This document shows positions 8,609-16,772 of a stretch of DNA of 64,000 nucleotides, piece after piece. The stretch covers positions 1 through 64,000 of the forward strand of contig NZ_RFFI01000005.1 in the NCBI RefSeq assembly GCF_003696205.1, in the 5' to 3' direction. The notes below the pieces were generated by a model. It saw only the letters and a program-made list of their open reading frames with translations, was not told the origin of the DNA and did no database searches. The stretch's first letter is position 1. Each line of letters opens with the position of its first letter. The stretch comes from Cellulomonas triticagri. Lineage in GTDB: Bacteria > Actinomycetota > Actinomycetes > Actinomycetales > Cellulomonadaceae. A program made the position numbers and the translations under genes.

Positions 8609-9508
8609 TCAGGCCGTCAGGCCGTCCACCCAGTCGCGGTTCCCCTCGATCCACGTCGCGATCCGCTCCTCGTACTCCCCCGACGGGTTGTCCACGAACA
8701 GCGCGGCCTGCAGGCCGGACAGCCGGTCCAGGTCCATCGTGAAGTCGCTCAGCCACCCCTGGACCTCCGGCAGGTCCTCGGCGAGACCGGTGCGCGCCAG
8801 GATCGTGATCTCCTCGGCATCGCCGAAGGCGCCCTCCGGGTCCTCCAGGTTCTTCAGGTCGTACTCGCCGTACGCCCAGTGCGGCTGCCAGAGCGTCACG
8901 GCGATGTCCTCGCCCGAGACCATCGCCCCGTCGAGCTCGGCCAGCATCGCGGCGCTGGACGACGTGATGAACTCCATGCCCTCCAGCCCGTAGGTCGGGA
9001 TGACCTCGTCCTGGGTGAGCCGGGTCAGACCGGCGCCCGCCTCCGTCCCGACGATGCGGTTGCCGAACGCGTCGGCGTGCGCCGCCAGGTCCGCGAGCGA
9101 GTCCACCGGGGCGTCCGCGTTGACCGCGATGACGTTGCGCGCGTCGGAGTTCCACACGCCGACCGTCTCGATGTCGTCGCCGAACTGCGCCAGGTAGTCC
9201 TCGTGCGTCACCGGCAGCCACGAGCCCAGGTACAGGTCGTAGTCGCCCGCGCTCAGCCCGAGGAACGTCGTCGCGATGTCGACGTACTCGATCGTCACGT
9301 CGTATCCCTCGTCCTCCAGCACCGCGTGCCAGAGCTCGGTGACCGCGTTGCCGTCGTCCCAGCCCGGGACGGCGGCGATCGTGATCTCGCGGGACTCCTC
9401 GCCGTCCGCGGCGCCCGCCGCGCTCGAGCAGGCGCCCAGCGCGAGGGCGACGGCGGAGATCCCGGCGGCAGCGGCCAGGCGGCGGGAACGGGGGTGTCGT
9501 GCGGTCAT
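8609..9508 (-). CDS. Glycine betaine-type ABC substrate-binding lipoprotein
   Basis: 299-aa extracytoplasmic solute-binding protein of the OpuAC/ProX type. It has an N-terminal signal with lipobox LGAC, then REITIAAVPGWDDGNAVTELWHAVLEDEGYDVTI, an LGSWLPVTHEDYL segment and the TLWQPHWAYGEYDLKNLEDP aromatic pocket region typical of quaternary-amine binders. AAGGA lies six bases before ATG 9508. There is no permease or ATPase gene next to it, so it either serves a distant importer or is an extra binding protein. The downstream VOC gene is convergent, two bases away. Confidence 0.85.
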   Translation of the reverse strand: MTARHPRSRRLAAAAGISAVALALGACSSAAGAADGEESREITIAAVPGWDDGNAVTELWHAVLEDEGYDVTIEYVDIATTFLGLSAGDYDLYLGSWLPVTHEDYLAQFGDDIETVGVWNSDARNVIAVNADAPVDSLADLAAHADAFGNRIVGTEAGAGLTRLTQDEVIPTYGLEGMEFITSSSAAMLAELDGAMVSGEDIAVTLWQPHWAYGEYDLKNLEDPEGAFGDAEEITILARTGLAEDLPEVQGWLSDFTMDLDRLSGLQAALFVDNPSGEYEERIATWIEGNRDWVDGLTA

Positions 9509-9832
9509 GCGTCGTCCTTGTCCGGCCGCGGGGCGGCCTCGGCATCCGGGTCGGCCCGCCGCGGATCGGCGGGCACCTCCTCTGTCCGGACGGGTGACGG
9601 GCGCGGGGCCCGCCGACCGTACGCGCGCGGGCTCCCGACGCGAGCCGGGACCCGGACTCGCGTCCGTGAGCTGCCGCACCAGGGGCGCGGCTCGGTCGAG
9701 GTTACGTCAAGGCCAGGTCAAGTCGAAGTTCGACAGACGCCCTACGGATGTGGCACGTGCGGGCGTGGGCGCCCGTGTGCGCGCGCCGTCACACTGCCCG
9801 GGACGACAGCCCGCAGGCGGTACGGTCGGCGC
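9509..9832. other. 324-bp intergenic region between divergent genes
   Basis: No gene is seen. It holds the upstream regions of the betaine-binding lipoprotein (minus) and the HNH nuclease (plus). A perfect hairpin (GCCCGCCG at 9554-9561 with 9567-9574, five-base loop) lies about 46 bases upstream of the lipoprotein start, probably in its leader. Around 9700-9730 base composition drops and short TTGAC-like elements appear on the minus strand. Confidence 0.5.
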
Positions 9833-10216
9833 GTGCCCCCGCAGTTCCGCACCTCGCCCGCCGCCCGCGCCCGGTACGCGAAGCGCCGCCAGCGCCGCCT
9901 CGCCCGCGTCGACAACGACCTCACCGCCGAGCAGTGGCAGGACCTCCTCGACGCCTGGGGGTGCTGCGCCTACTGCGGGGCCGTCGGACCCGCGCTGCAG
10001 AAGGACTGCGTGCTGCCCATCTCGCGCGGCGGGCGGTACACGGTCGACAACGTCGTCCCCGCGTGCGCGTCCTGCAACGCCAGCAAGCACAACGCCGAGG
10101 TGTCGGGGTGGCTGCGGCGCAAGCGGCTGGACGAGGGGGCATTCCTGGTGCGGTGGGCGGAGATCCGGGGGCGGGTCGTCATCGTGGCCGAGGGGCCGGC
10201 GGACGAGGTCGGCTGA
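9833..10216 (+). CDS. HNH endonuclease family protein
   Basis: 127-aa small HNH nuclease. The zinc-finger-like CCAYCG and CASCN pairs flank the HNH core (DCVLPISRGGRYTVDNVVPACASCNASKHN). The basic N-terminus (AARARYAKRRQRRLARVDNDL) could contact DNA. Such stand-alone HNH proteins are common in actinobacteria and mostly uncharacterised; some belong to restriction or phage systems, but no partner gene is present. GTG at 9833 starts the conserved region. Confidence 0.8.
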   Translation: MPPQFRTSPAARARYAKRRQRRLARVDNDLTAEQWQDLLDAWGCCAYCGAVGPALQKDCVLPISRGGRYTVDNVVPACASCNASKHNAEVSGWLRRKRLDEGAFLVRWAEIRGRVVIVAEGPADEVG

Positions 10217-10225
10217 TCTGGTGAG

Positions 10226-10253
10226 CGGATCGGTCACCCATCTCGCCGATCCG
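10226..10253 (+). terminator. Short stem-loop after the HNH gene
   Basis: CGGATCGG at 10226-10233 pairs with CCGATCCG at 10246-10253 around a 12-base loop, ten bases past the HNH stop codon. It may act as a weak terminator. The following bases up to 10421 carry no gene. Confidence 0.35.
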
Positions 10254-10421
10254 TGCAGCGGGCTCCAGGAGAGCGTCGCGCCGACCGCACCCCGGGGGCT
10301 TGTGCCGACTGTGGCGCGTCACATCATCACGATTCCAGCTGGAGGTCACCCCGCCCGCACCGTCCGCTGTGCGGAGGAATATGTCGGGCGACCGGTTGCG
10401 CGGCGACGCTACCGTGCACTC

Positions 10422-11018
10422 GTGCCGCCAACGCCTGAGACCGACGCCCAGCATCACCCGGCGGCTGCCGCGTCCTCCCGAGGGACAGGCCCCGTGCTCC
10501 GGCGCTGGCTCCCGGCGGACGTCGGGGACCTCGCGGACGCCCTGCTCGGATCCACGGACCTGGACAGGCAGGTCCCGGCTGCGGCACTCGCGGGCCCGCA
10601 GGGCCGGATCGACGTGGTCGAGACCATGGCGGCGTGGGGACCTGCGGACCACTACCTGGCGGTGGAGCTCGACGGACGGGTGGTCGGGACCGTCGCCGCA
10701 TGCGCGGTCGAGCACAGGCACGGAACCGCGTGGATCTCGTACTGGCTGGCCGAGCCCGCCCGGGGCCAGGGGCTTGCGACGCGTGCTCTCGCGACGATGG
10801 CGGTGGTCGCGTTCGACGAGCTCGGCCTGCATCGCCTCGAGCTCGGGCACCGGGTGGACAATCCCGCGTCCTGCGCGGTGGCGCGACGCGCCGGGTTTCT
10901 GGCGGAAGGCGTGGAACGGGAGAAGCTGCGGTACGGGGACCGGAGGTTCGACGTCGAGACCCACGCCCGACTGCGCGGCGACCCCCTTCCGCTCGTCGAT
11001 CTCCTTCCCGTCCGATGA
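10422..11018 (+). CDS. GNAT N-acetyltransferase, RimJ/RimL type
   Basis: 198-aa acetyltransferase of the ribosomal-protein-type GNAT group. It shows LRRWLPADVGDLADALLG at the N-terminus, WISYWLAEPARGQGLATRAL (acetyl-CoA-binding loop, RGQGLA), and the closing LELGHRVDNPASCAVARRAGFLAEGVERE, the classic motif of this family. The substrate may be a protein N-terminus, an antibiotic or an amino acid and cannot be told. GTG at 10422 is the likely start; a shorter form from a later GTG near the LRRW segment is possible. Confidence 0.85.
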   Translation: MPPTPETDAQHHPAAAASSRGTGPVLRRWLPADVGDLADALLGSTDLDRQVPAAALAGPQGRIDVVETMAAWGPADHYLAVELDGRVVGTVAACAVEHRHGTAWISYWLAEPARGQGLATRALATMAVVAFDELGLHRLELGHRVDNPASCAVARRAGFLAEGVEREKLRYGDRRFDVETHARLRGDPLPLVDLLPVR

Positions 11019-11106
11019 GGGGCGAGCAGTCGAACCGGAACCAGCCGACGTCCCGCCGCCTCACCCCGGCGCCCGGACGGGCGGCTCAACCCCAGCGCGA
11101 CGAGGT

Positions 11107-11133
11107 CTCCTGACCGTCGGTACCGGTCAGGAG
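11107..11133 (-). terminator. Stem-loop downstream of tRNA-Pro
   Basis: CTCCTGACCG (11107-11116) and CGGTCAGGAG (11124-11133) form a perfect 10-bp stem with a seven-base loop, 25 bases past the 3' end of tRNA-Pro on the minus strand. It probably ends the tRNA transcript and may also serve the GNAT gene from the other side. Confidence 0.65.
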
Positions 11134-11158
11134 CCCTCGCGCTGGCTGGCTCGGTCGG

Positions 11159-11232
11159 TCGGGATGGCGGGATTCGAACCCACGACCTTCCGCTCCCAAA
11201 GCGGACGCGCTACCAACCTGCGCCACATCCCG
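11159..11232 (-). tRNA. tRNA-Pro(TGG)
   Basis: The complement folds as a full cloverleaf: 7-bp acceptor stem CGGGATG/CATCCCG, D arm with GGTTGGTA, anticodon stem TCCGC/GCGGA enclosing loop TTTGGGA (anticodon TGG), and T arm GTGGG-TTCGAAT-CCCGC. The discriminator base is A and the 3' CCA is not encoded. Confidence 0.97.
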
Positions 11233-11309
11233 TGCGGCGCCGAGTCTAGTGGCGCGGGTACCCCCGTCGGAGCCGGTACCCTGGTCCGGCGGCCCCACCG
11301 TGGGCCTGC

Positions 11310-11380
11310 GCGGATGTAGCTCAATGGTAGAGCCCCAGTCTTCCAAACTGGCTACGCGGGTTCGATTCCCGTCATCCGCT
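11310..11380 (+). tRNA. tRNA-Gly(TCC)
   Basis: A cloverleaf with acceptor GCGGATG/CATCCGC, D arm GCTC-AATGGTA-GAGC, anticodon arm CCAGT-CTTCCAA-ACTGG (anticodon TCC), and T arm GCGGG-TTCGATT-CCCGT. The discriminator is T and CCA is not encoded. It is divergent to tRNA-Pro, 77 bases apart. The last 29 bases also carry, on the opposite strand, the end of the flavoprotein gene. Confidence 0.97.
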
Positions 11381-12656
11381 CCCCTGCCCGTCCCGGCACC
11401 TCGGGACCCGCCGATGCGGCCCCGGCCACGCCGAGCCGCGCGAGCATCCCCCGCGCCGCGGCCACCCCCGTCGCATAGGACGCCTGCAGCAGGTACCCGC
11501 CGGTCGGAGCCTCCCAGTCGAGCATCTCCCCCGCGACGAAGGTTCCGGGCAGCGCCCGCAGCGCGAGGTCGTCGTCGACCTCGGACCAGCGGATCCCGCC
11601 CGCGCTGGAGATGGCCTTCTCGATCGGCATGGCCTCGGTGACGACGACCGGGACGGCCTTGATCAGCGCGGCGACGGCGGCCGGGTCGTCGGGGACGGCG
11701 TTGCCGGTCGCCTCGCGCAGCAGGCCGACGGCGACGGGGTCGAGGCCGAGGCTGCGCTGCAGCCACGTCGAGCGGGAGTCCTTGGGACGGCGCCGGGCGA
11801 GGCGGTCCGCGAGGCGCGCGGCGTCCTGGTCGGGGCGCAGGTCGAGGAGCAGGACGGCGCGGCCGTCGGCGTCGAGCGCGGCGCGGACGGCGGCGCCCGT
11901 GGCGTAGAGAGGGCCGCCCTCGATGCCGGTGCGGGTGACCATCGCGTCGCCGCGCACGGGCGCCTGGTCCTGCCCGCGCACCGAGACAGCGACGTGCTTG
12001 AGCGGGACACCCTGGAACCGCTCGGCGAATCCGGCGGTCCACGCGACGCGCGCACCGACGTTGGCGGCGCGCAGCGGCGCGGCGGCGACGCCCCGCGCGG
12101 CGAGCAGGTCCACCCAGGATCCGTCGGAGCCGAGCCGGGGCCAGGACGCCCCGCCGAGGGCGAGCAGCACGACGTCGTAGGACGCCTCGGTGCGGGTGCC
12201 GTCGTCGGCGGCGCCGACGCCGGTGAACGTCAGGCCCGCGCCGTCGGCGGTCCAGCCGGTCCAGCGCTGGCGCTTGTGGATCGTCACGCCGAGGGAGTCC
12301 AGGCGGGTCAGCCAGGCGCGGACCAGCGGGGTCGCGCGGAACGAGCGGGGGAACACCCGGCCGCTGGAGCCGACGAACGTCGCCTCCCCCAGGCCCGCGC
12401 ACCACGCGCGCAGGTCGTCGGGGGTGAACGCCTCGATCATCGGCGCGAGCCGCTCGGCGGCGGCACCGTAGCGCGGCAGCATCCGGTCCAGGGGCTCGGA
12501 GTGCGTGATGTTGAGGCCGCCGTGCCCGGCGAGCAGCAGCTTGCGGCTCACCGAGGGCATCCGGTCGTGGACGGTCACCGCCACGCCGGCCCGGGCCAGC
12601 ACCTCCGCGGCGATCAGCCCCGCCGGACCGCCGCCGACCACTCCCGCGGTCTGCAC
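11352..12656 (-). CDS. NAD(P)/FAD-dependent oxidoreductase, HI0933/BaiN-like
   Basis: 434-aa flavoprotein of the HI0933 family (TIGR03862-like). The N-terminal dinucleotide-binding motif is GVVGGGPAGLIAAEVLARAG, followed by KLLLAGHGGLNITHSEP, a conserved stretch of this family. The C-terminal FAD motif includes GTFVAGEMLDWEAPTGGYLLQASYATG. The reaction is unknown. GTG at 12656 directly starts the Rossmann strand. The stop codon at 11352-11354 lies inside tRNA-Gly, so the final nine codons are the antisense of the tRNA; the end residues carry no family signal and probably tolerate this. Confidence 0.9.
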   Translation of the reverse strand: MQTAGVVGGGPAGLIAAEVLARAGVAVTVHDRMPSVSRKLLLAGHGGLNITHSEPLDRMLPRYGAAAERLAPMIEAFTPDDLRAWCAGLGEATFVGSSGRVFPRSFRATPLVRAWLTRLDSLGVTIHKRQRWTGWTADGAGLTFTGVGAADDGTRTEASYDVVLLALGGASWPRLGSDGSWVDLLAARGVAAAPLRAANVGARVAWTAGFAERFQGVPLKHVAVSVRGQDQAPVRGDAMVTRTGIEGGPLYATGAAVRAALDADGRAVLLLDLRPDQDAARLADRLARRRPKDSRSTWLQRSLGLDPVAVGLLREATGNAVPDDPAAVAALIKAVPVVVTEAMPIEKAISSAGGIRWSEVDDDLALRALPGTFVAGEMLDWEAPTGGYLLQASYATGVAAARGMLARLGVAGAASAGPEVPGRAGERMTGIEPA

Positions 12657-12708
12657 CCGGCGACGGTAGCGGACGCGCGCGGCCGGGCGTGACTCCTAGG
12701 CTCGGCGT

Positions 12709-13425
12709 ATGGCTACCGTCCTGCTCGTCCGCCACGGCCGCACCACAGCGAACGCCACCGGGATCCTCGCCGGGCGCAGCCCCGGCGTGCTGCTGGACGA
12801 GGTCGGCCACGACCAGGCCGACCGCACCGGGGAGCGCATCGCCGTCGTCCCGCTGGCCCTGGTGGTGACGAGCCCCATGGAGCGCTGCCGCCAGACCGCC
12901 GCCGCGATCACCACCCGGCACGAGCCGCTGCCGCAGACGCGGGTGGACGAGCGCCTGACGGAGTGCGACTACGGCGCGTGGCAGGGGCGGCCGCTCGCCG
13001 ACCTCGCGCGCGAGCCGCTCTGGTCGACGGTGCAGCGGCAGCCGAGCGCGGCGGTGTTCCCCGGCGGGGAGTCGCTGGCGGCGATGCAGGCCCGCGCGGT
13101 CGCGGCGGTGCGCGAGACGGACGCCGCCGTCACCGCCGAGCACGGGCCCGGCGCGGTGTGGGTCGCCGTGACCCACGGGGACATCGTCAAGGCGGTGCTC
13201 GCGGACGCGCTCGGGATGCACCTCGACCTGTTCCAGCGGATCGGGGCGTCGCCCGCGTCGGTGTCGGTCGTGCGGTACGGGGCGGAGCGGCCGGACGTCG
13301 TCGCGACCAGCACCGAGGCCGGGGACCTGTCCTGGCTGCGCGGGGCGGCACCGGCTGGCGACGCGGCCGTGGGCGGCGGGGCGGGACCGGGCGACCGGTC
13401 GGTGGATGTCGCCGGGCGCTCCTAG
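12709..13425 (+). CDS. Histidine phosphatase, MSMEG_4193 type
   Basis: 238-aa histidine phosphatase. The phosphohistidine motif RHG lies at residues 8-10 (VLLVRHGRTTANATG), the acid base region at ERLTECDYGAWQGRP, and the second histidine in AVTHGDIVKAVLADALG. It belongs to the actinobacterial subgroup that sits with DUF3090 and SCO1664-type genes, as it does here. The substrate is unknown. First gene of a three-gene unit; the next gene starts 10 bases after its stop. Confidence 0.88.
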   Translation: MATVLLVRHGRTTANATGILAGRSPGVLLDEVGHDQADRTGERIAVVPLALVVTSPMERCRQTAAAITTRHEPLPQTRVDERLTECDYGAWQGRPLADLAREPLWSTVQRQPSAAVFPGGESLAAMQARAVAAVRETDAAVTAEHGPGAVWVAVTHGDIVKAVLADALGMHLDLFQRIGASPASVSVVRYGAERPDVVATSTEAGDLSWLRGAAPAGDAAVGGGAGPGDRSVDVAGRS

Positions 13426-13435
13426 CATGGGGGGC

Positions 13436-13996
13436 ATGGCCACACTCGTCCACGAGCACGACTGGCCCGACCGCGTCGTCATCGGCACGGTCGGACGACC
13501 CGGCGCCCGCACGTTCTACCTGCAGGCCCGCACCGGACGCCGCACCACCTCCGTCGCGATGGAGAAGGAGTGGGCGGCGTCCCTCGCGGAGAAGATCGAC
13601 GAGGTCCTCGACGGCCTCATGGTCGAGGACGGCAACCGGTACAGCGTCCCCGAGGCCGCCGTCGCGGAGCTCGTGGACGACGACCCCGTGGAGCAGCCCG
13701 TCGAGGAGGACTTCCGGCTCGGGCAGCTCAGCCTGTCGTTCGACCGCAGCACCGGGCAGGTCGTGGTGCAGGCGTTCCCGCTGATCGAGGTCGAGTCCGA
13801 GGAGGAGGCCGCGCGCCTCGCCGCCGAGGACCCGGAGCCCGAGGAGGCGCTGGTGCTGCGCATGCCCGTCGGCACCGCGCGGGCGTTCGCCGAGCGCGCC
13901 CGCCGGGTCGTCGCCTCGGGGCGCCCCGCGTGCCCGCGCTGCGGCCGACCGGTGGACCCCGACGGGCACGAGTGCCCGGCCCCCGGCACCTGGTGA
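13436..13996 (+). CDS. DUF3090 family protein
   Basis: 186-aa member of the DUF3090 family (TIGR03847), found across actinobacteria. The conserved start VHEHDWPDRVVIGTVGRPGARTFYLQ is present, and a C-terminal zinc-ribbon-like end has the pairs CPRCG and ECPAPG. The function is unknown. ATG at 13436 is preferred over the in-frame ATG at 13427 because the G-rich ribosome site lies just before it. Its stop overlaps the GTG of the next gene, indicating translational coupling. Confidence 0.88.
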   Translation: MATLVHEHDWPDRVVIGTVGRPGARTFYLQARTGRRTTSVAMEKEWAASLAEKIDEVLDGLMVEDGNRYSVPEAAVAELVDDDPVEQPVEEDFRLGQLSLSFDRSTGQVVVQAFPLIEVESEEEAARLAAEDPEPEEALVLRMPVGTARAFAERARRVVASGRPACPRCGRPVDPDGHECPAPGTW

Positions 13997-14781
13997 GCGA
14001 CGACCCCGACGACCTCGACGCGGGGCCGCTGAAGGTCCTCGGACGGATCACGGTCGCGTCGAACGCGACGTTCCTCGGCCGGATCGGGACGACCCGGGTC
14101 GTGTACAAGCCCGTCGCGGGCGAGAAGCCCCTGTGGGACTTCCCCGACGGGACCCTCGCGCGGCGCGAGCGCGCGGCGTACCTCGTGTCCGAGGCGACCG
14201 GGTGGGGTGTCGTGCCCCGCACGTGGCTGCGCGACGGCCCGCTCGGGGAGGGGATGGTGCAGCTCTGGCAGGAGGCACCGGCGGGCGCCGACGGCGCCGC
14301 CCTCGACCCGGTCGACCTCGTCCCCGCCGACGCCGTGCCCGCGACCGGGTGGCGGACCGTCCTCGACGGCGAGGACGGCGACGGGCGCCACGTGACGCTG
14401 GTGCACGAGGACTCCCCCGCGCTGCGCCGCATGGCGGTGCTCGACGTGCTGCTCAACAACGCCGACCGCAAGGGCGGGCACGTGCTGCCGCTGGCGGACG
14501 GGCACCGGGCGGGCGTGGACCACGGGGTGACGTTCCACGTCGAGCCCCGGCTGCGGACCGTGCTGTGGGGGTGGCTCGGGGAGCCGCTGACCGCCGACGA
14601 GCGCGCGGGGGTCGATCGGGTGCGCGACGGGCTCGCCGGCGACCTCGGAACCGCGCTGGGCGCCCTGCTGGACCCGACGGAGGTCGCAGCGCTGGCGGTG
14701 CGCAGCACCCGCCTGCTGGACGCGGGCGTCTTCCCGTCCCCCGAGGGTGAGATGCCCGCGGTCCCCTGGCCGCTCTTCTGA
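13993..14781 (+). CDS. SCO1664 family protein
   Basis: 262-aa protein of the SCO1664 family (TIGR03843), distantly like PI3/PI4-type kinases. Visible conserved blocks are TRVVYKPVAGEKPLWDFPDGTLARRERAAYLVSE, then VLDVLLNNADRKGGHVL (catalytic-loop-like, DxxxxNxDR) and GVDHGVTFH (metal-binding-like). It starts with a GTG overlapping the DUF3090 stop (GTGA). In many actinobacteria this pair is next to mshC, the mycothiol cysteine ligase; that gene does not follow here. The biochemical role is unknown. Confidence 0.88.
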   Translation: MSDDPDDLDAGPLKVLGRITVASNATFLGRIGTTRVVYKPVAGEKPLWDFPDGTLARRERAAYLVSEATGWGVVPRTWLRDGPLGEGMVQLWQEAPAGADGAALDPVDLVPADAVPATGWRTVLDGEDGDGRHVTLVHEDSPALRRMAVLDVLLNNADRKGGHVLPLADGHRAGVDHGVTFHVEPRLRTVLWGWLGEPLTADERAGVDRVRDGLAGDLGTALGALLDPTEVAALAVRSTRLLDAGVFPSPEGEMPAVPWPLF

Positions 14782-15228
14782 CCACGCGCGAGCAGCGGTC
14801 AGGCGCGGTGGGGGGGTCGCGGCTAGCGGTCCTGCTCCCACTCGCGGATCGCCGTCCGAGGTCGGGGACGACGCGGTGCCGCACAGCCGAGAGATTCTGC
14901 TCGACCGGCTGCTCGACGACGCCGTCTGCGAGGCAGGTACGGCGGTGCACCACCTAGACGCGCGCAACTCCCGCGAGGACGCACCCCTCAATCGCACTGT
15001 CGCACCGGGTCCGTAGCACCCAGGGGTTCGGGTCATCACACCTAGGGGTGACGGGTGTCACCAGACTCTTGCCGCCTGAGGGATCGGTCCTCGCACCGGC
15101 GCGCGCCGGCTTGGCGCACGCGTGCGTCGAGGTGGGGGGAGGGCCCGTCGGCGAGCCCACGGCGGTGGCCGGCTCCGCCCGACGCGGGTCGTCGAACCGC
15201 CCTGGACCCTGGAGACGAGAGGTCGTCG
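14782..15228. other. 447-bp region without a convincing gene
   Basis: No recognisable gene. Composition is slightly less GC-biased than its surroundings. A short plus-strand frame (14747-15016) contains a helical-looking stretch ending in AVHHLD but has no family match I know. Near 15030-15065 there are short repeats (AGGGGTGACGGGTGTCACC) that may belong to the promoter of the ABC operon. Confidence 0.4.
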
Positions 15229-15933
15229 ATGATCGAGATCAGCCGGTTGACCAAGAGGTACTCGACGAAGGTCGCCGTCGCCGACGTGACGTTCACGGCG
15301 CCCCCGGGTGCTGTCACCGGTCTCATCGGGCCGAACGGCTCGGGAAAGTCCACGACGATCCGGGCCCTGCTCGGCCTGACCCGACCGACGCACGGGACCG
15401 CGACCGTCGACGGATGCCAGTACGGGGACCTGGGCCCGTACCCGCTGCGCCGGGTCGGGGCACTGCTCGACAACGCGGCGCCCGTGCCGGAGCGACGCGG
15501 TGTCGACCACCTGCGGTGGATCGCCCAGACCAACGGGATCAGTCGACGTCGCGTGGACGAGGTCCTCGAGCAGGTCGACCTCACCGGTGCGGCCCGCTCG
15601 CGGGTCAAGCAGTACTCCCTGGGCATGAAGCAGCGGCTGGGCATCGCGGCAGCGCTCCTCGGTGACCCCGACGTCCTCGTGCTCGACGAGCCGATGAACG
15701 GGCTGGACCCCGAGGGAATCCGCTGGATCCGGGAGCTCCTGCGTCGCCGTACTGCAGAGGGAGCCACGGTGCTCGTCTCCAGCCACTTCATGACCGAGCT
15801 CGAGTCCGTCGCCGAGCGCGTCGTCGTCCTCGCCCGGGGCCAGGTGCGCGCCGAGGGAACCATCACCGAGGTCGCCGGTGGCTTCGAGTCGCTCGAGGCC
15901 GCCTACTTCCACCACACCACGGTCTCCGTATGA
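15229..15933 (+). CDS. ABC exporter ATP-binding protein
   Basis: 234-aa ATPase of an ABC-2-type exporter. Walker A GPNGSGKST (about residues 36-44), signature YSLGMKQRLGIAAALLG in the drug/lantibiotic-immunity style, Walker B VLVLDEPMNGLDPEG, and the H-loop SSHFM. GAGAGG precedes ATG 15229. It is followed by two permease genes with ATGA overlaps at each junction, so the three form one exporter. The subfamily often confers self-immunity or exports lipids, drugs or peptides; no biosynthetic genes are nearby. Confidence 0.92.
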   Translation: MIEISRLTKRYSTKVAVADVTFTAPPGAVTGLIGPNGSGKSTTIRALLGLTRPTHGTATVDGCQYGDLGPYPLRRVGALLDNAAPVPERRGVDHLRWIAQTNGISRRRVDEVLEQVDLTGAARSRVKQYSLGMKQRLGIAAALLGDPDVLVLDEPMNGLDPEGIRWIRELLRRRTAEGATVLVSSHFMTELESVAERVVVLARGQVRAEGTITEVAGGFESLEAAYFHHTTVSV

Positions 15934-16772
15934 CGGCGCCGACCGCGCCGCACCGGCCGAACCCTGGCCGTGCGGGCCCGACCCGCGCCGCGCTCCGGGC
16001 CGAGCTCACCAAAGCCCTGACCTTGCGGAGCCTCTGGATCGGGGCGGGCGTGATCCTCGCGCTCAACGTGTACTTCGCCCAGATGAACGTCTCGCTCCTG
16101 GCCGACCTCGCGCAGACGCTCGAGGATGGCCGCTTCGTCGCCTACGACGGCACCGTCGCCTCGTTCGAGACGGCGGTGCGGGACAGCATCCTCTCCTCGC
16201 CCTACCAGAGCGCGGCCCTGTTCGTCCCACTCCTCATCGCGGTCGTCTGCGGCCAGGAGTACCGGACGGGCCAGATCCGCACGACCGCGGCAGCAGTTCC
16301 GAACCGGTGGCGGCTGGCGACGGTGCAGATCATCGTCTCCGTGGTGCTGGGTGTCGTCGTCACCATCCTGGCGTTCGTGATGTCGGACGTCGTCCTGCTG
16401 CTCGCCCTGCCCGCAGAGGGACGCGACGTCGTCCTCTCGGCCGCGGGGATGCTGGTGGGCGCGAAGGTGCTGACCTACTCCGCCGTGATGTCCGTGGTTG
16501 CCGGCGTGTTGACGACCGTCCTGCGCAGCACCATGCCTGCCCTCGTGGCCATCGTGGCGGTGCTCGTCCTGGCGCTGTCGGGGGTCCTGCTCCCGCTCTC
16601 GCCGCTCGTCCACGGACTGCTGCCGATGATCGCGGCGAAGACCTTCTTGTTCGGGTACGCCCCGGACGCCACCGACCCGTCGGTGGCGGCAGGCCTGGTC
16701 ATCCTGCTGGGATGGTTGACGGCGGGAGCGGCCACGTGGTTCGGCGCGTTGCGGTACCGGGAGATCGGATGA
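15930..16772 (+). CDS. ABC-2-type transporter permease
   Basis: 280-aa membrane protein. A cytoplasmic N-terminus with AALRAELTKALTLRSLWIG leads into about six membrane segments. The motif CGQEYRTGQIRTTAAAVPNRWRLATVQ is the cytoplasmic loop typical of permeases paired with such ATPases. ATG overlaps the ATPase stop (ATGA). It should form the membrane channel with the following gene product. Confidence 0.88.
   Translation: MTAPTAPHRPNPGRAGPTRAALRAELTKALTLRSLWIGAGVILALNVYFAQMNVSLLADLAQTLEDGRFVAYDGTVASFETAVRDSILSSPYQSAALFVPLLIAVVCGQEYRTGQIRTTAAAVPNRWRLATVQIIVSVVLGVVVTILAFVMSDVVLLLALPAEGRDVVLSAAGMLVGAKVLTYSAVMSVVAGVLTTVLRSTMPALVAIVAVLVLALSGVLLPLSPLVHGLLPMIAAKTFLFGYAPDATDPSVAAGLVILLGWLTAGAATWFGALRYREIG

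Noticed and set aside
14747-15016. 89-codon frame after the SCO1664 gene
   Set aside because: Begins inside the SCO1664 gene and has no family match; a decayed gene cannot be excluded but is not supported.
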